Below are positions 24,775-34,900 of a DNA stretch of 64,000 bases, piece after piece (the stretch's first letter is position 1; every line of letters starts with the position of its first letter). Origin of the DNA: Candidatus Kapaibacterium sp. (GTDB taxonomy: Bacteria > Bacteroidota > Ignavibacteria > Kapaibacteriales > JAEUSM01); assembly GCA_016788785.1 (NCBI GenBank), contig JAEUSM010000017.1:381670-445669 (forward strand). Reading direction: 5' to 3'. Made by a program: the position numbers and the translations under genes. A model generated the notes under the pieces. It searched no databases, was not told where the DNA came from, and was given only the letters and a program-made list of their open reading frames with translations.

Positions 24775-25692
24775 ATGCCATTACCAAAAACAGAATATAT
24801 ATGGATGAACGGGGAGTTCATCAATTGGGATGATGCGAAAATACACGTTTTGTCCCATGTTTTACATTATGGTACCAGTTGGTTTGAGGGGATACGAGCG
24901 TATAAGACATCAAAAGGTGTTGCTGTATTTCGTTTGCAAGAGCATATGAAACGTTTGCATAATTCTGTAAAAATGTATCATTCTAATTTGCCATATACAG
25001 TAAATGAACTTTGTGAGGCAACATTAGAAATTATTCGAAAAAATAAATTAGAAAGTTGTTATATCCGCCCATTAGCGTATCGTGGCTATGGAGAATTGGG
25101 TGTTTATCCTTTAGAATGCCCAATGGAAGTAATCATTGCAGCATGGAAATGGGGAGTATATCTTGGGTCTGATGCACATGAAAAAGGCGTTGATGTTTGT
25201 GTTTCTTCTTGGAGAAGACTTGCACCATCTACAATGCCGACACTCTCAAAAGCTGGTGGAAACTATATGAATGCTCAATTGATTCGAATGGAAGCAAACA
25301 AAAATGGTTACCACGAAGGTATTGGCTTAGATACCAATGGGTATGTGAGCGAAGGTTCTGGTGAAAATATTTTCATCGTTCAAGATGGAAAAGTCTACAC
25401 ACCGGGAGTTGGGTCATCGATACTTCAAGGTGTTACCAGAGAATCAGTTACCATCATGTTGAAAGAACAAGGCATTGATGTCATTGAAACAGTCGTACCA
25501 CGTGGTTTGCTCTATTCTGCAGACGAGATATTCTTTACTGGAACTGCTGTGGAAATAACTCCGGTACGATCAATAGACAGAATTGCTGTTGGTGACGGAC
25601 ATGTTGGACCTATAACTCGCATTGTTCAAAAAGCATTTGATTCTGTCGTCAAAGATGGAATTGACCCACACAGATGGTTGACATATATTTAA
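24775..25692 (+). CDS. ilvE: Branched-chain amino-acid aminotransferase
   Basis: The enzyme interconverts Leu, Ile, Val and their 2-oxoacids using PLP and glutamate/2-oxoglutarate. The 305-residue protein is a fold-type IV aminotransferase: HVLHYGTSWFEGIRAY (residues 28-43), RPLAYRGYGELGV, the PLP Lys at 159 in PTLSKAGGNYMNAQ, and GSGENIFIV plus GVTRESV near the C terminus. Length is standard for IlvE. A good ribosome-binding site (AAAGGAG) precedes the ATG. The next gene encodes the dehydrogenase using the 2-oxoacids produced, so the pair forms a metabolic unit. Confidence 0.95.
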   Translation: MPLPKTEYIWMNGEFINWDDAKIHVLSHVLHYGTSWFEGIRAYKTSKGVAVFRLQEHMKRLHNSVKMYHSNLPYTVNELCEATLEIIRKNKLESCYIRPLAYRGYGELGVYPLECPMEVIIAAWKWGVYLGSDAHEKGVDVCVSSWRRLAPSTMPTLSKAGGNYMNAQLIRMEANKNGYHEGIGLDTNGYVSEGSGENIFIVQDGKVYTPGVGSSILQGVTRESVTIMLKEQGIDVIETVVPRGLLYSADEIFFTGTAVEITPVRSIDRIAVGDGHVGPITRIVQKAFDSVVKDGIDPHRWLTYI

Positions 25693-25744
25693 TTTTTAAA
25701 AATTTTATTCTACATAAATAACGATTTAACGAGGAGAATTTCTC

Positions 25745-27943
25745 ATGGCGAAAGCAAAAACAACAGCTACCACATCCAATGATGTTGCTACTGTTTCTAA
25801 AAGTTCACCGACAAAAAAAACAGCAACTGCTACTAAATCAAATGGTAGTAGTGCAAAAACAACTGTGAGACAGTCTTCGATATCTATACCTACTATCGAA
25901 CATAATATATTTGACTTTGCCGGATTTGATAAAGATACAATCATCAACTGGTATAAAATCAACCAATTAGGAAGAAGATTGGATGAAAAAGCCGCATTGT
26001 ATTTGAAACAAGCAAAAGGTTGGTCATATCATGCACCATGTGCTGGTCATGATGGTATCCAATTGGCTATGGGACAAATCTTCCGTTCAGGAAAGGACTT
26101 TTTGTTTCCGTATTACCGCGATTTAATTACTTCTTTGGCAGCAGGACTTTCAATCGAAGAAATTATCGCAAATGGATTAAGCAAAGATAGTGATGTTGCT
26201 GGTGGTGGTCGACACATGAGTAATCATTTTGCAAAAATTTCCATCGGCCTACAAAATAGTTCATCATGTACGGGTAATCATTCTCAACAAGCTGCAGGAA
26301 CTGCACGTTCAATCAAAAAGTACAATGGTGATGAGATAGTTTTCTGTTCTACTGGTGATTCTACTGTTTCAGAAGGGTATTACTATGAAGCAGTCAACAA
26401 TGCCGATCGTGAAAAATTACCTGTAATATTTGTAATTCAAAATAACAAATACGGAATCTCTGTACCACTTCATGAAAATACCGCAAATGAAGTTGTTGCA
26501 AACAATTTCAAAGGTTTTGGTAATCTCAAAATCATTGAGTGTGATGGACGAGATGTATTTGCTTCTTACAGAGCATTACAACAAGCCATCAACTATATTA
26601 AAACAGGCAAAGGACCTGCAATGGTTCATGCAGATTGCGATAGAATCGGTTCACATTCCAATTCAGATAATCATGAACTGTATAGAACCAAAGAAGATAT
26701 TGAGGCAATGAAATTGCGTGATCCATTACCAATTTTCAGAGCAAAAATCATTGAAAAGAAAATTGCAACAGAGGCAGAATTAGTTGCTATCGAAGAAGCT
26801 AATAAAAAAGCTATTTTTGCAGCTGCAGATATTGTTGAGGCTTCTCCTGACCCAGCACCAGAATCGTATTCAGAATTTCTACTTCCAGATGCCATTGTGT
26901 CATATGATGATCAATCAGAGGCATCGTTTGTTTCAGACCCAAATGCACCACAATTGACCTTTATTGAAGGCATCAATACTGCGTTAAAGGAAGAATTCCG
27001 TCGCAATCCAAATACGTTCCTTTTTGGTCAAGATGTTGCATCCTTTAAAAAACAAGGTATCTTCAATGTTCCAAAAGGGATGTTAGATGAATTTGGAAAC
27101 GACCGTATTTTCAATGCTCCAATTGCAGAAGATTCCATCGTTGGCTCTGCTAATGGGATGTCTCGTTATCGCGATGATATACGTGTTGTAGTTGAAGGTG
27201 CAGAATTTGCGGATTACTTCTGGCCTGCAATGGAACAACTTATCGAATGTACACACGATTATTGGAGAACACGAGGTGGTTTTACACCGAATATGGTGAT
27301 TCGTTTAGCATCTGGTGGATATATTCAAGGAGGTTTGTATCACTCGCAAAATCTTGATGCAGTGTTTGCACACCTACCTGGTGTTCGAGTCGTTTGTCCC
27401 GCATTTGCTGACGATGCAATAGGGTTAATGAGAAATGCTATTCGCTCAAAAGGTCTTACCATCTATTTGGAACCGAAATTTTTGTATAACTATCGCCCTA
27501 CCTCTACTTCAAAACCAGGTGATGATTTTATTATTCCATTTGGAAAAGCAAAAATAAGAAAACCAGGAACAGATATTTCTATCATAAGCTATGGAAATGC
27601 AATTCATATATGCTTACAAGCAGCTGCAGATTTAGAAAAAGAAGGGATTAACTGCGAAGTGATAGATTTACGATCTTTAGCACCATGGGACAAAAAGACT
27701 GTATTTGCATCAGTGAAAAAAACAAATAGAGCCTTAGTTGCTCACGAGCATTACAAAACTGGAGGTTTGGGTGGAGAAATAGCATCAACAATCTCTGAAG
27801 AGTTGTTTTCTTATTTAGATGCTCCTGTTGGAAGAATAGCATCAAAGGACACCCCAGTAGGTTTTGCAAAAAATTTAGAGAAGGCAATTTTGTTAAATAA
27901 AGAGGATGTTATCGAGGCAGTTAAAAAGACTGTAAACTATTAA
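25745..27943 (+). CDS. Fused E1 alpha-beta of branched-chain 2-oxoacid dehydrogenase
   Basis: The 732-residue protein fuses both subunits of a TPP-dependent 2-oxoacid dehydrogenase E1. Residues 1-45 are a low-complexity Ala/Lys/Ser/Thr tail. Residues about 55-370 are E1 alpha with the phosphorylation-loop region GGGRHMSNHF and the TPP motif GDSTVSEGYYYEAVNNA...NNKYGIS. Residues about 395-732 are E1 beta (FIEGINTALKEEF, FGQDVASFKKQGIFNVPKGM, NAPIAEDSIVGSANGMS, ending VGRIASKDTPVGFA). Next to the branched-chain aminotransferase, branched-chain substrates are most likely, yielding acyl-CoA for breakdown or iso-fatty-acid priming. E2 and E3 are not in the window. GAGGAG precedes the ATG. Confidence 0.92.
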   Translation: MAKAKTTATTSNDVATVSKSSPTKKTATATKSNGSSAKTTVRQSSISIPTIEHNIFDFAGFDKDTIINWYKINQLGRRLDEKAALYLKQAKGWSYHAPCAGHDGIQLAMGQIFRSGKDFLFPYYRDLITSLAAGLSIEEIIANGLSKDSDVAGGGRHMSNHFAKISIGLQNSSSCTGNHSQQAAGTARSIKKYNGDEIVFCSTGDSTVSEGYYYEAVNNADREKLPVIFVIQNNKYGISVPLHENTANEVVANNFKGFGNLKIIECDGRDVFASYRALQQAINYIKTGKGPAMVHADCDRIGSHSNSDNHELYRTKEDIEAMKLRDPLPIFRAKIIEKKIATEAELVAIEEANKKAIFAAADIVEASPDPAPESYSEFLLPDAIVSYDDQSEASFVSDPNAPQLTFIEGINTALKEEFRRNPNTFLFGQDVASFKKQGIFNVPKGMLDEFGNDRIFNAPIAEDSIVGSANGMSRYRDDIRVVVEGAEFADYFWPAMEQLIECTHDYWRTRGGFTPNMVIRLASGGYIQGGLYHSQNLDAVFAHLPGVRVVCPAFADDAIGLMRNAIRSKGLTIYLEPKFLYNYRPTSTSKPGDDFIIPFGKAKIRKPGTDISIISYGNAIHICLQAAADLEKEGINCEVIDLRSLAPWDKKTVFASVKKTNRALVAHEHYKTGGLGGEIASTISEELFSYLDAPVGRIASKDTPVGFAKNLEKAILLNKEDVIEAVKKTVNY

Positions 27944-28024
27944 CACATCTGTGTGAAGAAAACTTGACAGTGTAAGTTTGCTTTTACACAACAATACAAT
28001 AGAATTTAAAAACCTACCATTCAG

Positions 28025-28070
28025 AATTCCAATTAATAAGAAAGTATTTTTCGAAATTAATTGGAATTTT
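28025..28070 (+). terminator. Probable terminator after the fused E1 gene
   Basis: AATTCCAATTAAT (28025-28037) and ATTAATTGGAATT (28056-28068) form a perfect 13-bp stem with an 18-base loop, ending in TTTT then GCTTGTTT. The large loop is unusual, but the stem length supports a terminator. Confidence 0.65.
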
Positions 28071-28160
28071 GCTTGTTTATACCTATATTTGCAAGTTATA
28101 CCCATAAGTATATAACGACTAAAATTGTATTTACACAAATCCATTGTATCATTACAGAAT

Positions 28161-28877
28161 ATGAATACTGAAGAAACAAAAAGAGAATCCGAAGAAACAG
28201 AAGAACAAATAGAACAAACAACGGAAAATCCGTCTGCGAACTTTTTTAGCACTACACTTGGAAAAATAGCAATTGTTGTAGTACTATTAATCGTTACAGT
28301 CTCAGGAGTTATCTATTGGCAATCACAACAAAAAGAAAATGCACAAAAAGCCTCATTGGCGTTGTCAAGAATTCGTACGTACTTCGAGTCTGGCGACTAT
28401 CAAAGAGCATTAAATGGGGATCCTGGTACTCAAATTAGAGGTGAGTCTATCCAAGGGTTAACTGCCATTGTCTCTGAATATGGTGGAACAGCATCCGGTA
28501 AAACTGCAGCTTATTATGCAGGTATAGCGTATGTGAATTTGAAAAATTATTCTGAAGCAACGGCAATGTTTGAAAAAGCAACTGGTTCAGAATCAGATGT
28601 AGTCAAAGCAGGAGCTTCGGCTGGTTTAGCAGTTATCGCAGAACATAGCAATAACTTTGCTTCCGCATCAGAACAATATATGAAAGCATCAAGCTTAGCA
28701 CAAGATGATGTATCAAAAGCAAGATTTTTGTATTTCTCAGCAATCTGTTTAGAAAAAATTTCTAAAAAAGAAGAAGCTATAAGTCAATTTAAAGAAGTAG
28801 TCAATAAATATGGTCAAACTGAATATGCTGGAGATTCCAAAGCAGGTTTGGTAAGGCTTGGCACAATTATTGACTAA
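28161..28877 (+). CDS. Membrane-anchored TPR protein (YfgM-like)
   Basis: From ATG 28161 the protein is 238 residues: an acidic Glu/Thr-rich cytoplasmic N terminus (about 1-27), one membrane helix (about 36-57, IAIVVVLLIVTVSGVIYW), then four or five TPR-like helix pairs (KTAAYYAGIAYVNLKNYSEATAMFEKA; YFSAICLEKISKKEEAISQFKEVVNKYG). This architecture matches YfgM-type periplasmic TPR proteins (TPR_21 family), which in other bacteria associate with the Sec translocon and periplasmic chaperones. A TTG at 28125 is a weaker start. A TATATTTG element at 28084-28091 may be its promoter. A terminator follows at 28884, so it is separate from the giant surface gene. Confidence 0.8.
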   Translation: MNTEETKRESEETEEQIEQTTENPSANFFSTTLGKIAIVVVLLIVTVSGVIYWQSQQKENAQKASLALSRIRTYFESGDYQRALNGDPGTQIRGESIQGLTAIVSEYGGTASGKTAAYYAGIAYVNLKNYSEATAMFEKATGSESDVVKAGASAGLAVIAEHSNNFASASEQYMKASSLAQDDVSKARFLYFSAICLEKISKKEEAISQFKEVVNKYGQTEYAGDSKAGLVRLGTIID

Positions 28878-28883
28878 GGAACA

Positions 28884-28915
28884 GTTACCATAATATATGG
28901 TGACCCATTTTTATT
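28884..28915 (+). terminator. Rho-independent terminator after the TPR gene
   Basis: GTTACCAT (28884-28891) pairs with ATGGTGAC (28897-28904, one wobble) around a 5-base loop and is followed by CCATTTTTATT. It lies just after the stop codon. Confidence 0.75.
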
Positions 28916-28970
28916 AGAAAAAAATGAATCAAATAAATAATTTTAATGTTTTTGTATTTTTGGAGGTAGC

Positions 28971-31900
28971 ATGAAACTTTGGTTTCGTCTAGGTCTAATC
29001 CTTCTTGTGTCCATCCTATCTGTAGTACAGGTAGTACAGGCACAGACGCCAACTTTGGATGTTTCTGGAAGGATTAACTCAACGGCACTTCGCGTGTTTA
29101 CGAAAGATACTGTATACAGAATTAACGGTACCCTTACCGTTGCTGGTACACTTCTTATTGAGCCGGGAACAAGAGTTGAGTTTTTCCCTAATGGTCGTCT
29201 AATTGATAGCGTCGGGGGCAGAATCATAGCAGATGGTACTCTATCTGCTTCGTTTAACTCTTCGATTACTCCACAAAGTATTAACTTTGCGTGGAATTAT
29301 GGTACGTTAGATTACTATTATTCCCCAGGTGTTATTACCAGTGCAGTATCAAACGATGCAACTGTTTCTCCGTCAAAGAGAAACCTTGTATTCAATTTTA
29401 AAGTTGGTCCAACAGGGATTGTGAACTCAAACACAATCAACCCTGGTGAGTACGCAATGACACCAGCCCAAGCGTTGTTATTTACAGCGGCTAGAATTGG
29501 TGGCGATGGATTCAACAATTCTGTTACTTATAGAAGAGGTAATGGAAATTCGGTAAACGTTACTCCTGCTCCTATTACATTCGTAGGTCAGCCAGTTGGT
29601 AACTTTTCTAACGAATGGGGGCATATTATTATCCTTCCGGGTTCACGTTCTGCATTTTTCAGAAATTGCGTGTTCCAAAACTTTAGAAAAGATACTACTG
29701 TTGATAGAGTAGCAATTTATGGTCAAGGTGGTACACCAACTGCTTTGCAAAATTTAAACAATGCAATTAATAAAGAAACTAATGGTGTGGGTGGAGCGAT
29801 TACTTCGTTCTCATCTCGTACTTGGTTGATTGGTTGTACATTCCGCAACAACTTTGCACGTCGCAAAGGTGGAGCTGTATCTCTTCAACAAGCATTACCT
29901 GGTATTGGTGTTTATCCTCCAGTTGATGTTGTGCCTTTAGGTTTCTATGAAGCGAACAAAAACCCAGCATTAACTGACAACCAAACTGGTCAGCCAAATG
30001 CTGTAAATGCATCTATCATTAGAATTGATAATGCTGATACAACCTTAGCAGAGCCATTAACCGATGCAAATCGTCAAGTTGTTGATGATGCTCGTGTTGC
30101 TACTTTCTTAGGTCGTCATCGTAACTTGACTTTTGAAAACAATGAAGTATTGCTTTCAAACTATGGAATCCAAACTGTTGGTACTCCTCCAGTTCAAGTT
30201 ATTTCTGACTTATTGAACCAACCTGCTACCTTCCCAAGAGCTTGGGGTGATGAAGCATACGGTGGTGCGATGTCTATTGAAGGTCGTGATGAAACTCGTA
30301 AAATTGAAGTTGGTTTAGGTATCAATAACTCAATTAGAGTTGGTAATCAAATTCGTGTTTTTGCTACTGCAGACTCTTTAAACTTTAGAAATAACCGTGC
30401 AAGAAACTTACAATCAAATCCAGCATCATTAGGTGCTCGTGGTGGTGCATTGTATGTTGGTAACTATACTAACGTTACTCTTGCTGGTCGTTTTGATAAT
30501 AACAGCACAAGTGCACCATTCCAAAGCAATGTGAATCAAGCATTCTATTCTTTAGGTGGAGCAATTTATGCTGCAAATACTCAAGGCAGACTTCAAGTTC
30601 GTGGTGGACGTGAAGATATTACTGGTGAAGCTCGTGAAGTAGTTTCTCACTTCACAAACAATACTGCTGGTGCAGGTGGAGCTATCTATATTGATGGAAA
30701 CGTTGACAAACAAATGTCTCCAATTATTGGTGGTTTTGATGTTGCAACTGGTGGTCTTGCTGGTATTCTTCGTGTTCGTGAATACGGTAGAAATATCTTG
30801 TTCGAAAACAACACGGCTACTGTACACGGTGGTGCGATTTACACTAAACGTAATTTAGCATCTGTCGGTGGTGGTGGTGTTGTTCAAAATATCAATTTAG
30901 GATATGATAACAATGTTATCTATCGTAACAATACTGCTGGTTTGTCAGGTGGTGCTATAAGTATCAACATTCCTCCAGGAACGTTAACTCAAAATGACAG
31001 ATATGTACAATTAGTACGTTCTACATTCCAAGGTAACATGGTTTCTTCACCAACTGCATCTGCTTCTGATAAGCAACTTGTTCGTGGTGGTGGAGCTATT
31101 TACTCTGTGAATGCTGATTTGAATCTTGTAAAAGGTTCTCAGTTTATGAACAATACTGTGTATAATGGTAATGGTGGTGCGATTGCAATGATTAGCCCGA
31201 ATGTAACTGGTAACAGATACTTCTTGTCTGATCTTGATAACGTTACGTATTCTTTAGGTACACGTGGTGTTGCAACTGCTTATCAATCACTTGACTCAGT
31301 ATTTACACGTTTGACAGTTACAACTCCAGATGCGAGAATGTTAACTCGTTTCATCGAAAATCAAGCTGAAACTAATCCAGATCCAACATTGATGGGTTCT
31401 GGTATTACTCAATTAGGTGATGTAAAAAGAGTTCACCCAGGTCTTCCATTACGTGAAAACGGTATTGGTCTTGGTGGAGCAATCTATGTATTAGATTCTG
31501 TTACTACTAACAGAAATATGAGAGTTGACTCTATCTTCTTCAACCGTGTTCGTATCCAAGGTAACGATGCTTGGACTGGTGCTGCTATCTACTCTGATAA
31601 CTATAACCTTCGTCTAAACTTCGCTCGTTCCTTAGTAACTCAAAATATTGCGACTTCAAATATTGGTAAAAACCAAAATGCAGTTACTGGTCCTTACCTT
31701 GTAAATGTTGTTACTCAACAAGGTGATACAGCAAACTTGAACCCTGCTTCTTCTGATTTAGCTGGAGCGGTATTCTATGGTGAAGTAATTGGTCCAGTTC
31801 CTTCTTTCCGTTCTTTTGAAGCTGGTAATACAATTGATGAAAATCAAGCTCGCTTTATTATTCGTCTTCCAGATGCCCCTGACTCTAAAGGTACTCTCAT

Positions 31901-34900
31901 CGGTACTACTGGTGTTGGTTTCGGTGGTGTTGATACACTTCGCGGAAACTATTGGGGTCAATCTGAAGCAAAAGTTATCTTAAAACAATATGTTTATAAT
32001 GGTTTAGGTAACATCGTTGATAGTACTACTCAAGAGACATTCTTCATTGATTTTGACACTACAAATGGTGCTACTAATCAATTAAGCTTTATCCGTGGTG
32101 CTACTGACGGAACAAAACAAACACAAGGTCCTTTCGAGCGTGCTGGTAAAGTTCCAAATTGGACATATACTCCAATTCCAAACTTGAATGCTGCTTGGAA
32201 TAATCAAGATGCTGTTAATCCAGTTTCAATCCCAGAATACATCTTATTATCTGGTCATATCTATGACATTTTTGATAAAAATACAGACATCAAAGTAGCA
32301 GATTACTCTCGCGAACGTCTATCTCCAATTGAAGACTTTGCTGTTGGTATTCCTCCACGTTTACGTCTGTACACTGATGCAACTAAACCTTCTTTAGGTA
32401 AAGTAATTAAACGTCTAACTCGCGATACTCGTTATGTTGATTCAACTGCGAAATATCCGTTCTTGACTACATTACAAACTGAATGGGCATCTCGTGAATT
32501 TGATACACGTTATTCTAGCCAATCTCTTGGTGGAAGACTTGTTCATCCTCTAGGATATCCATTGTATTTAGAAGCTCAAACAAACTATAACTGGTCTTCT
32601 ATCAACCGTGCAGATATTACAAATGATGATCCATTGTACCACAATGAATCAGTATTCTTTGTTATCAACGTTACAACAGGTGACTTCATTCGTGTAAACA
32701 TGAAGCAGTTAACTGAAGGTAGCGAAATTTTACGCGGTAAAGTTGACTTAGTTCCTGACTCTACTAATAGAAGTGATACAAGACTTCGTTTAGCAGCTGA
32801 AGGATTGAGTGTGTTCCCTGCTGGTATCAATGCAATTTTAAGTGAATTAGCATCAGCAGAAAAAGAAGACAATGGTGTACTTCAAGGTCGTAAATACGAT
32901 GCAGATCAATTAAACTTAGGTACTATGCCAGCTTCTTTGAATGGATTCTCTCCATATTCAAATCAGCCGTCATTAAACCTTACTCGTCAAAACTTACCTG
33001 GTAACAGAGACCAAGTAACATACTTTGCAGGTCAAAGATATGGTGCTTTACCTGTTAACGTTGGTGACCATATACATATCAATTCTCGTACAATCTTACG
33101 CCGTGAAGGTGTTGATAGTGCAAGAAACAAAGGTATCGATTTCGTTATTACTGAGTCTACTCCAGCTCCACGTTTTACTGGTGCAGTTGATTCTTTGACT
33201 AACTTCATCGTTCCTGAATTTAGAAAAAGCATTTTCGTAGTTGAAGACAGAGATTATCCAGAGTTTTACGATGCAAGAGCTCGTAACGAAGTTTTACGCA
33301 TCACTGCTCGTGATACAAACAATTTCTGGGATCCACGTTCAATTATGAATCCTTCACATCGTGCTAGATTAGACTATAGCTGGTCTCCTCTAGGTGGTGT
33401 TAACAATGCTCTTTCTTATTGGTTAAAAGCTGATACTACTCAAAATGATAACGTAGGTACATACAACCGTGCAAATGGTTGGGTTGAATTATTTGGTACG
33501 CCAATCAATCCATTTGTTGTACCTGGTGGTGAGCGTTTAGTTGTTGGGGTTACTAATTTCCCTCCAAGTAAATTTACTGCTGAACAAACAATTGCATATG
33601 ATTACTATAACGATGCTACAGCAACGTTGACTAAAGTAACAAATGGTAATGATACTGTCGCAAGAGTAAATGCAAACATTTTCAGATCATTCTTTAATGT
33701 TCCTGTATATGATGTAGCAAACTCTCGTTATTTACAACAAGATACTTTAAACTACGCAAGAAACTTAACTTCTCGCGATACAGTAAGAATCTTTGTAATA
33801 GATAGTATTCCTCAATTCGTTTTACGTGCTAACTCAATTCAACCTGCAACAAGAAACTTCAATTTCTCTAATGCTGGTTCTCCGTTAGATATCGAACAAT
33901 TATCAGTTCCTGCAACGTATAACATTGCTGGTGACCCTGTTTCAAACCACAGATTATGGATTGCAAACGTAGCTGATGATGATATTCTTCGTTTCCAAAT
34001 TGATGTGAACACTAATGATGAATTAGAAGATTCATTAGCAGCAAGTGGTAGATTCTCTTCACTTGATGGTACACAATTGTTCTGGAACTTCCCTTATGGA
34101 AGAACTTCTTACTCATTCGCTTCTGGCGCTAACAGTGCAAACGACTTAATTAATGTTGACAACAATGTTACTGAAGTTCGTCCAAATTGGTTAGCAAACA
34201 AATATAACTATGAGTTAGTAAAACCTGACCAAGATCAGGCTCCAACTGTTATAGATACTAATTTGACAGAATTTGCAACTCGTGGTAGATTAAATATCCG
34301 TGTTCCCGCAAATGAGACTTTTGGATTATTAACTCCAAGAACTTCTCAGACTTTGAACCAAAATCTAAACTTAGATACATTAGTTCGTATCGCAGTTAAT
34401 GATGGTCATGGTGGAATTAACTTCTTAACAAGAAGAATCATTGTTAATATTGCTCCAACGATTTTGACTACTCAACTTCCTGAAGCTGTAGAAGACTTTG
34501 ATTATAATCCGACATTAGATTCAACAATCCGTATCGTAGCATTTGATCATAATGCAGGTAACTGGGGTAATTTAGATAGTTTCAGATTGATTTATGCTCC
34601 TGAGACTGGTATTAGAAAAGATGAACATTTCTGGGAAGCTGGAAACTGGGATGCGATTACTTCTACCGCTAAAACTCCAGCATGGTTGAAAATCAATACA
34701 AGAAGTGGTGTTCTTTATGGTACTCCAACATACGATGCTGCTGATGTAAATGATGCACCAAGAAATGTTGATACTGTAACAGTATTGGTTAAAGACCAAG
34801 GTGGTTTGACTCATGTAGTTAATCTTCCATTAACAGTACGTGCAACTAACCATGCTCCAGAATGGGGTGATGCACCAGTAGTTCGTTGTATCGATACTGA

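Noticed and set aside
25691-25704. Palindrome AATTTTTAAAAATT after the aminotransferase gene
   Set aside because: Pure A/T symmetric tracts are expected by chance in this AT-rich DNA, and the next gene is likely co-transcribed.
28955-28962. TATTTTTG just before the giant surface gene as a promoter -7 element
   Set aside because: A start site 7 bases downstream would fall at the ATG and leave no room for the GGAGG ribosome-binding site; no -33 TTTG at the right distance.
29800-31983. Antisense and alternate frames inside the giant surface gene
   Set aside because: All are shadows in a highly biased gene; none has a signal peptide, ribosome-binding site or family motif.
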